A DNA stretch of 10,239 bases, taken from Streptosporangiaceae bacterium (lineage in GTDB: Bacteria > Actinomycetota > Actinomycetes > Streptosporangiales > Streptosporangiaceae). A model generated the notes under the pieces. That model saw only the letters and a list, made by a program, of their open reading frames with translations. It ran no database searches and was not told where the DNA came from. Both the position numbers and the translations under genes were made by a program. Shown here in pieces: positions 5,730-10,239 of the stretch (its first letter is position 1; each line of letters starts with the position of its first letter). The stretch covers positions 1-10,239 of the forward strand of contig JASIBJ010000645.1 in assembly GCA_030045215.1 (NCBI GenBank), written 5' to 3'.

Positions 5730-6890
5730 GTGACCGGGACGAGCGCAGTGAGCTGGCTGTGGCGGCCAGTCGGCAAGGCACGTGACATCGGCTGGGGCGA
5801 CATCACGCTCGCGGTGCTCCTGACCGCCTGGGCGATCACCCTGGTGACCGGCACTTTCCCTGGCTCCACCGATCACGCGGGCGCAGCCGCGGCCATCGCC
5901 GTTGTGGTCATGACCGCGCCCGTGGCCTGGGAGCGCCGCGCGCCGCTTGCGGCGGCAGCGGTCTTGGCGGTCGGCGCGGTGGGCAACGAGTACCTGATCG
6001 GCTCGATGGTGCGCTGCGGACCCTGCCTGCCGGCAGTGTTGCTGGTTGCCTTCTTCGCCGGCACTCGGCTGGACTGGGGGCGGCTGGCCGTCGCGGCGGT
6101 GCTGTGCATGGGGTCGGTAATCGTGCAGTCCTATTACGATCCGAAGCTCGGGCCGGGCTTTGTGACTATCGGGCTGCCCGCGGTCGTGCTTGCCAGCGTG
6201 GCCGGCCGGCTTGTGCGCGAGCGCAGCGCGGCGGCGGCTCGGCTGCGAGCCCGCAACGCGGAGCTGCGGGCCCAGCGAGAGCAGACAGCCGAGCTGGCCG
6301 TGGCCGCCGACCGGGCCAGGGTGGCCAACGACCTGCATGACTTCGTGCGCGAGCGGATCACGGCGATGGCGGACGCGGCCACCACTGGGCGCGACCTGAT
6401 CAGCGCGGATCCGGCCGCCGCGCAGAGCGCGCTGGCCATGGTCGAAAGCAGTGGTCGCGAGACGCTGGCTCAGATGCGGGAGGTGGTCGGCAACCTGCGG
6501 TCCGAGCAGCTCACCGGTCCCCAGCCGGTGCTCGCCGATCTCGCCAGCCTGCTGGAGAAGGCCACGACCGCCGACGCCCGGCTTCAGGTCAGCGGCAGCC
6601 CGCGAGCGCTTCCGGCCGGCCTGGAACTGTCGGCGTACCGGATCGTGGAGCATCTGCTGGACGCGCTCGAAGACGCTCCGGCGGCCAGGATCGACGTGCA
6701 CCTGCGGTTCGGCGACGACGCGCTCGAGCTGGACATCGCCGGGCCGGCGAGCCCGCAACCAGGCTCCGCCTTCGCCACCGCGCGCGAGCGGGTCGCGCTG
6801 CTCGGCGGGACGCTGCACGTCGAGACGGGATCAGACCGGTGCACCGCGCTGGTCCGGCTGCCGCTGACCCCGGGTTATGCGAGCGCGTGA
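5730..6890 (+). CDS. NarL-type sensor histidine kinase with degenerate ATP-binding domain (probable pseudokinase)
   Basis: The 386-residue protein starts at a GTG with GGAGGGGAG upstream (5716-5724). About five or six hydrophobic helices fill residues 24-160, followed by an Arg/Ala/Glu-rich coiled linker (160-195). The dimerisation domain reads DRARVANDLHDFVRERI and keeps the phospho-acceptor His203. The C-terminal domain keeps family landmarks: SAYRIVEHLL (301-310), ARERVALLGGTL (351-362) and a final VRLPL. The nucleotide-binding boxes are missing. The N-box position reads LLDALEDAP, with Asp311 in place of the Mg-binding Asn. The D-x-G-x-G box is replaced by DIAGPASPQP, and the Gly-rich lid before the ARERV helix is gone. 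So it probably cannot bind ATP normally; it may dimerise with, or accept phosphate from, the next kinase. Its stop overlaps that gene by 14 bases, implying coupled synthesis. Confidence 0.85.
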   Translation: MTGTSAVSWLWRPVGKARDIGWGDITLAVLLTAWAITLVTGTFPGSTDHAGAAAAIAVVVMTAPVAWERRAPLAAAAVLAVGAVGNEYLIGSMVRCGPCLPAVLLVAFFAGTRLDWGRLAVAAVLCMGSVIVQSYYDPKLGPGFVTIGLPAVVLASVAGRLVRERSAAAARLRARNAELRAQREQTAELAVAADRARVANDLHDFVRERITAMADAATTGRDLISADPAAAQSALAMVESSGRETLAQMREVVGNLRSEQLTGPQPVLADLASLLEKATTADARLQVSGSPRALPAGLELSAYRIVEHLLDALEDAPAARIDVHLRFGDDALELDIAGPASPQPGSAFATARERVALLGGTLHVETGSDRCTALVRLPLTPGYASA

Positions 6891-8049
6891 GCGCGTCGCG
6901 CGACTCCTCGGCAGCTGGCGCGCGGACGCCGTCCTGGCAGCCGGCCTGTCGCTGGGAATGGTTCTTTACGTAGCCGCCCAGGGTCTGCTGTCCGGACGGA
7001 ACGGGATCTTCGAAACGTGCTGCGGCGTGGGCGTCATCGCGTGCATCGTGCCTCGGCGCCGGTTTCCGCGACTGTCCGCGCTGGCCGCGGCATGCTGCGC
7101 CGCCCTGGCCTCGCTCGGCAACACCGGTCCCCTGCCCGACAGCCCGCCGATCGTGGCGATCTTCCTGCTGGCCTATTCGCTGGGGACGGCCGACGGCACG
7201 GTCCGGTCCGTCGCGGCCCTCGCCTGCCTGGGCGCCGGCACGCAGGCCGCCAACGGCATCGCCGTCTTCAATCCGTTCATTATCGTCGGCATCATCGGGC
7301 CATTCGCGCTTGGCATCGTCATGCGGTCGCGTCGCCGCCTTGCCGATCAGCTGGCTGCCCGCGGCGCCGAGCTGGAGATGGAGCGCGAGCTGTTCGCGGC
7401 CGAGGCTGTCCGGTACGAACGAGCCCGGATCGCCCGCGAACTGCACGACATCGTCGCGCACTGCATCAGCGTGATGGTCATCCAGGCGGGGGCGGGACAG
7501 CGGCTGGCGGGGCGGGATCCGGGTCTGGCCGCAGAGGCATTCGACGCGATCGGCGAGGCGGTACAGCAGGCAGAGTCGGAGATCGGCAGGCTCGTCGAGC
7601 TCCTCGGCCACGAACCGGGCCAGCGCGGCCGTGACGGCATTCGCCTGGTCGACGAGCTGGTGGCCAGGGCTGCCGCGGCCGGGCTAGCCGTGACCTGCCG
7701 GTTCGCCGGTCCCGCCGACGAGCTGGCGGAGCAGGCCTCCGAGGCCGCCTACCGGGTCGTCCAGGAGAGCCTCACCAACGCGCTGAAGCATGCACCGGGG
7801 TCGCCGGTCGAGGTCGTGATCGAGGCATGCGGCCCGAGCGTGCAGATCACCGTGCGCAACGGCCCCTCGGCGGCGGCGGCGTCCGGGCTGGAGAGAACCG
7901 GCAGCGGTCGCGGGCTGACCGGCATGCGTGAGCGAGTGCAGGCCTGCGGCGGTGAGCTCGCAGCAGGCCCGGCCGAGGACGGCGGCTGGCAGGTACTCGT
8001 CCGGCTGCCGCGCCAGACCGATCCTTCTCAGCTCGGCGCCACCGTCTAG
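6877..8049 (+). CDS. NarL-type sensor histidine kinase (apparently intact)
   Basis: The 390-residue protein starts at an ATG inside the 3' end of the first kinase gene (14-base overlap). Hydrophobic helices lie at about 16-35, 45-58, 66-80, 92-103, 109-121 and 130-149. They form a small membrane sensor with no large outer domain, as in DesK-like intramembrane sensors. A coiled linker (150-180) follows. The HisKA_3 domain has YERARIARELHDIVAH with His190. The ATPase domain has the N-box QESLTNALKHAP (Asn301), a G1-like VRNGP (328-330, RNG rather than DNG) and the lid GSGRGLTGMRERV (341-353), ending in VLVRLPR. These motifs suggest an active kinase despite the altered G1 box. It most likely phosphorylates the divergently encoded response regulator. 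The signal is unknown; the neighbouring exporter remains suggest an envelope or drug cue. Confidence 0.92.
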   Translation: MRARERVARLLGSWRADAVLAAGLSLGMVLYVAAQGLLSGRNGIFETCCGVGVIACIVPRRRFPRLSALAAACCAALASLGNTGPLPDSPPIVAIFLLAYSLGTADGTVRSVAALACLGAGTQAANGIAVFNPFIIVGIIGPFALGIVMRSRRRLADQLAARGAELEMERELFAAEAVRYERARIARELHDIVAHCISVMVIQAGAGQRLAGRDPGLAAEAFDAIGEAVQQAESEIGRLVELLGHEPGQRGRDGIRLVDELVARAAAAGLAVTCRFAGPADELAEQASEAAYRVVQESLTNALKHAPGSPVEVVIEACGPSVQITVRNGPSAAAASGLERTGSGRGLTGMRERVQACGGELAAGPAEDGGWQVLVRLPRQTDPSQLGATV

Positions 8050-8071
8050 CCCCGTCGGCCGATGCCGCGCC

Positions 8072-8137
8072 TCCGTCGGCAGACGGACGCGGTCACGCAG
8101 TGTTCCCTCCCGCGCCGGACGCGCGCGAAGCCGCGCG
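8072..8137 (+). terminator. Two GC hairpins downstream of the kinase pair
   Basis: TCCGTC (8072-8077) pairs with GACGGA (8082-8087) around GGCA. CGCGCG (8122-8127) pairs with CGCGCG (8132-8137) around AAGC. They lie between the second kinase stop and the small membrane protein gene. There is no T-run, so if this is a terminator it is of the U-less actinobacterial sort, or it only attenuates read-through. Confidence 0.35.
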
Positions 8138-8179
8138 GCCGCAGGCTGAGAGCACCATCTCGTAACAGAGGAGAAAGCG

Positions 8180-8563
8180 ATGAAGTCCGGACTCAGGCGC
8201 ATGGCAGTACTGCTGGGCATCCTCGGCATCGGCGACCTGGTGATGGTGCCGTTCATGCTCGCCGCCAACCACCACAGCAGCTCAGGTAACCCGCCGATGG
8301 CCGCGATCATTCTCGGCGCAGTACTCGGCGTTGCCACCCTGGCGAGCATCCCCGGCCTGTTGCAGGGCCGGCGCTGGGCCTTCTGGGTCGCGACGATCTG
8401 CAGGCTCCTGGACACCATCTCGGCCGTCCTGGGGGTATTTGCCGGGCCGGGCACCCTCTTCGTGGTCGTCGGCGCGGTCAACGCCGTGCTCTCCATCGCG
8501 GCCCTCGTTGCCCTCGTCCGCCTGAGCAGTCCGCGAGCCGCGCTGCGGCGTGCCACCGGCTGA
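8180..8563 (+). CDS. Small four-helix membrane protein, unknown function
   Basis: The 127-residue protein starts at an ATG with a strong ribosome site (GAGGAGAAA, 8168-8176). A short basic N-terminus (MKSGLRR) precedes four hydrophobic segments at about 8-29, 39-60, 66-86 and 89-113. The tail is basic (RLSSPRAALRRATG), predicting both ends inside. GRRWAFWVATICRLLD at about 63-78 is the most distinctive stretch. I do not recognise a characterised family; small actinobacterial membrane proteins of this kind are usually annotated as hypothetical. It follows the kinase pair on the same strand after a 130-base gap that has hairpins, so it may be its own unit or a downstream member of that transcript. 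It is a plausible target or accessory of the two-component system, but only by position. Confidence 0.85.
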   Translation: MKSGLRRMAVLLGILGIGDLVMVPFMLAANHHSSSGNPPMAAIILGAVLGVATLASIPGLLQGRRWAFWVATICRLLDTISAVLGVFAGPGTLFVVVGAVNAVLSIAALVALVRLSSPRAALRRATG

Positions 8564-8578
8564 GCCGGGCCGCCCGGC
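8564..8578 (+). terminator. Short GC hairpin right after the membrane protein stop
   Basis: GCCGGG (8564-8569) and CCCGGC (8573-8578) are perfect complements with a 3-base loop, starting directly after the TGA at 8561-8563. It may protect the 3' end or contribute to termination together with the larger hairpin at 8613. Confidence 0.35.
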
Positions 8579-8612
8579 CGAAGGAGTCTCGAGCTCGTCG
8601 TAACTCGCGCGA

Positions 8613-8642
8613 GTGGCCGGCCCGCGCCCGCGGGCCGGCCAC
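8613..8642 (+). terminator. Strong perfect hairpin, probable terminator
   Basis: A perfect inverted repeat with 13-base arms (GTGGCCGGCCCGC at 8613-8625; complement at 8630-8642) and a 4-base loop lies between the small membrane protein and the aminopeptidase gene. No T-run follows, which is common for actinobacterial intrinsic terminators. It should insulate the aminopeptidase gene from upstream transcription. Confidence 0.75.
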
Positions 8643-8678
8643 CTCACTGGCCGACGGAGAGCACGGCGGGACGCCCGA

Positions 8679-8684
8679 TATAGA
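8679..8684 (+). promoter_or_regulatory. Possible -10 element of the aminopeptidase gene
   Basis: TATAGA (8679-8684) lies downstream of the terminator hairpin and 44 bases before the start codon. It is the most AT-rich spot in this gap. No clear -35 is seen 16-19 bases upstream, so this is weak. Confidence 0.35.
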
Positions 8685-8728
8685 GTGAATGAACACCCCA
8701 AGACAACTGATGGAGAGGGATGACCGGC

Positions 8729-10054
8729 ATGAACGGAGCGCTCGCCGATTCTGACCTGGAGCAACTGCGCAAGAACTTCACCGCGAACCCTCAGTACCGT
8801 CTGGCGCAGAACGCGGTCACGCGAGTCACCGTCGACGATGTCGCCATCAACCGGGAAATCCTCAACGCCATCGACCACTCGCTGTCCACCACGCTGGATG
8901 ACTGGAAGGTCACCAATCAGGAGCGCAGCGGCCGGTGCTGGCTCTTCGCCGGCCTCAATCTCCTGCGGGTCGGAGTGATGCGCGAGACCGGGCTGAAGGA
9001 GTTCGAGTTCTCGCAGAATCACCTCATGTTCTGGGACAAGATCGAGCGGGCCAACTATTTCCTCGAGGCCATCATCGAGACGTCGGACCGCGACGCCGAT
9101 GACCGGACGGTCGCGTTCCTGCTCGAGGGCGTGGCGGGTGACGGCGGTCAGTGGAACATGTTCGCCGCGCTGGTCGCCAAGCACGGCCTGGTGCCGAAGG
9201 GTTACATGCCCGAGACGCAGAGCTCCGCGAACACCGCCAAAATGAACGCGATCTTGCAGTACCAGCTGCGGCAAGGCGCCAGGGCGATCCGCCAGGCCGC
9301 GGCTGAGAGCGTCGAGGCTGCTCGCGCGGTCAAGGCGGAGATCTTGCAGGTCATCTATCGCGTCCTGTGTATCCACCTCGGCACGCCGCCAGAGCGCTTC
9401 GACTGGCAGTGGACGGACAAGGACAGGCAGTTTCACCGGGACGGCGTCCTGACTCCGCAGGAGTTCGCGGCGAAGTACGTCACCCTGCCGGTCGCGGACT
9501 TTGTCTGCCTGGTCAACGACCCTCGGCCATCGAGTCCGGTCGGCCGCACGTTCACGGTCGAGTACCTGGGCAATGTCATTGACGCCCCGCCGGTCACCTA
9601 CCTGAACGTCGACATGGCCGTGATCAAGGACATTGCCGCCCGGACCATACAGGACGGGGAGCCGGTCTGGTTCGGCTGCGATGTCGGCAAGATGATGAGC
9701 AATGATTACGCGATCTGGGATGCCGGCCTGTACGACCTGCCCTCGGTCTACGACGCCGATTTCGGGCTGGACAAGGCCGCCCGGCTGGCTTTTCACGAGA
9801 CCCAGATGACCCACGCCATGCTGTTCACGGGAGTGGACGTGCTCGACGGCGTAACCCGGCGGTGGCGGGTGGAGAACAGCTGGGGATCTGAACGCGGCAA
9901 GGACGGCTTCTACACCATGAACGACTCGTGGTTCGACGAGTACGTCTTCGAGATCGCGGCCAGGCGCAGCGCACTGCCTGCCGACCTGCAGGCCGCCCTC
10001 GACGCCGAGCCGATCGTGCTGCCGGCCTGGGACCCGATGGGCGCCCTGGCTTAG
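8729..10054 (+). CDS. pepC: Aminopeptidase C / bleomycin hydrolase (peptidase family C1B)
   Basis: A cytosolic papain-type cysteine aminopeptidase. Family members form hexameric barrels with the active sites inside and trim N-terminal residues from peptides. With the ATG at 8729 as residue 1 (441 residues, usual for the family), the oxyanion Gln64 and nucleophile Cys70 lie in VTNQERSGRCWLFAGLNLLR. The catalytic His362 is in ETQMTHAMLFTGVD and Asn383 in RVENSWGSERG. Other landmarks are EFEFSQNHLMFWDKIERANY and GDGGQWNMF. The end LPAWDPMGALA is the conserved C-terminal arm that reaches the active site and sets exopeptidase specificity. No signal peptide. An ATG at 8720 is also in frame, but the ribosome site GGAGAGGG (8712-8719) abuts it and is about 9 bases from 8729, so I prefer the latter. 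It is a single-gene unit between two strong hairpins. Bleomycin inactivation is possible, not shown. Confidence 0.95.
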   Translation: MNGALADSDLEQLRKNFTANPQYRLAQNAVTRVTVDDVAINREILNAIDHSLSTTLDDWKVTNQERSGRCWLFAGLNLLRVGVMRETGLKEFEFSQNHLMFWDKIERANYFLEAIIETSDRDADDRTVAFLLEGVAGDGGQWNMFAALVAKHGLVPKGYMPETQSSANTAKMNAILQYQLRQGARAIRQAAAESVEAARAVKAEILQVIYRVLCIHLGTPPERFDWQWTDKDRQFHRDGVLTPQEFAAKYVTLPVADFVCLVNDPRPSSPVGRTFTVEYLGNVIDAPPVTYLNVDMAVIKDIAARTIQDGEPVWFGCDVGKMMSNDYAIWDAGLYDLPSVYDADFGLDKAARLAFHETQMTHAMLFTGVDVLDGVTRRWRVENSWGSERGKDGFYTMNDSWFDEYVFEIAARRSALPADLQAALDAEPIVLPAWDPMGALA

Positions 10055-10098
10055 TCAGAGAACGCGAGTTTCCCGGCCGCTGCGGTCTGGCTTGCGGG

Positions 10099-10137
10099 CC
10101 GGGCGGCTGCCGCAGGTCTGCGGCCGCCGTCGCCCGG
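10099..10137. terminator. Large GC hairpin between convergent genes, probable bidirectional terminator
   Basis: The outer arms CCGGGCG (10099-10105) and CGCCCGG (10131-10137) enclose an inner hairpin where GCCGCAG (10109-10115) pairs with CTGCGGC (10118-10124) around GT. It starts 44 bases after the aminopeptidase stop and just beyond the apparent minus-strand stop at 10146, so it could end both transcripts. No T-run. Confidence 0.6.
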
Positions 10138-10145
10138 GGAGCCGG

Positions 10146-10239
10146 TCACGGCGATGAGGGCCTCAGCACGCCGACGGTCAGCTGCCCCACGAAGGTAGCG
10201 GTGAGCCGCGGCGACCCGAGCGCATCGAGCCGGTGCCGC
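10146..10239 (-). CDS. Possible C-terminal end of an unidentified protein, runs off the right edge
   Basis: On the minus strand one frame enters from the right edge and stays open for 30 codons to a TGA at 10148-10146. It ends RLTATFVGQLTVGVLRPSSP. Nearly all codons end in G or C, as in the window's real genes, and the other minus-strand frames read poorly here. The following hairpin (10099-10137) fits a gene end. The fragment is too short to identify a family. It may be a chance open frame in GC-rich DNA. Confidence 0.4.
   Translation of the reverse strand, partial: RHRLDALGSPRLTATFVGQLTVGVLRPSSP

Noticed and set aside
5652..7611. Long minus-strand open frames opposite the two kinases
   Set aside because: Shadow frames of GC-rich genes; products are His/Arg/Gly-rich with no family motif.
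8282..9814. Long minus-strand open frame (510 codons) opposite the aminopeptidase gene
   Set aside because: It is the antisense shadow of a high-GC coding sequence; the plus strand encodes a clear peptidase with catalytic motifs across the same stretch.
1..10239. CRISPR array, tRNA, insertion sequence, integrase or attachment sites
   Set aside because: No regularly spaced repeats, transposase or integrase motifs, long terminal repeats or cloverleaf sequences were seen on either strand.

Overview
The window is high-GC DNA with strongly G/C-biased third codon positions, GTG starts, stop/start overlaps, apparently leaderless genes and tandem NarL-type histidine kinases. This points to an Actinomycetota genome, probably chromosomal and from a filamentous or soil-type lineage. 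The genus cannot be read from the sequence. I see no tRNA, rRNA, CRISPR array, transposase, integrase or phage gene.

Layout. (1) The left edge holds the 5' end of a minus-strand GDT1/UPF0016-type Mn2+ transporter gene. Its leader looks like a yybP-ykoY manganese riboswitch. (2) A plus-strand gene (about 566-2200) encodes a single-pass, mostly extracytoplasmic protein of unknown function with eight possibly paired cysteines and a lower GC3 than its neighbours. Its start looks leaderless. (3) A tightly overlapped plus-strand operon (2316-4765) encodes a winged-helix regulator, an alpha/beta hydrolase, an internally deleted ABC-transporter ATPase relic and an ABC-2-type permease that itself seems to lack a central segment. 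A cluster of nested inverted repeats lies just upstream of the regulator. (4) Convergent to it is a NarL/LuxR response regulator (minus, 4775-5497). Divergent from that are two overlapping histidine kinase genes (plus, 5730-8049). The first kinase keeps its phospho-acceptor His but has lost recognisable ATP-binding motifs; the second looks intact. (5) A small four-helix membrane protein follows (8180-8563), then a strong hairpin. (6) A self-contained aminopeptidase C / bleomycin hydrolase gene (8729-10054) ends in a large hairpin, which faces the probable 3' end of a minus-strand gene leaving the right edge.

How the parts may work together (inference). The two kinases and the response regulator form a membrane-signal two-component system next to an ABC exporter operon, a common arrangement for envelope or drug response. 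Here the exporter appears to be decaying, while the regulator, hydrolase and signalling genes stay open. The most interesting points are the pseudokinase/kinase pair, the exporter relic that keeps its stop/start overlaps around a deletion, and the operator-like nested palindromes. I found no convincing wholly new multi-gene system.
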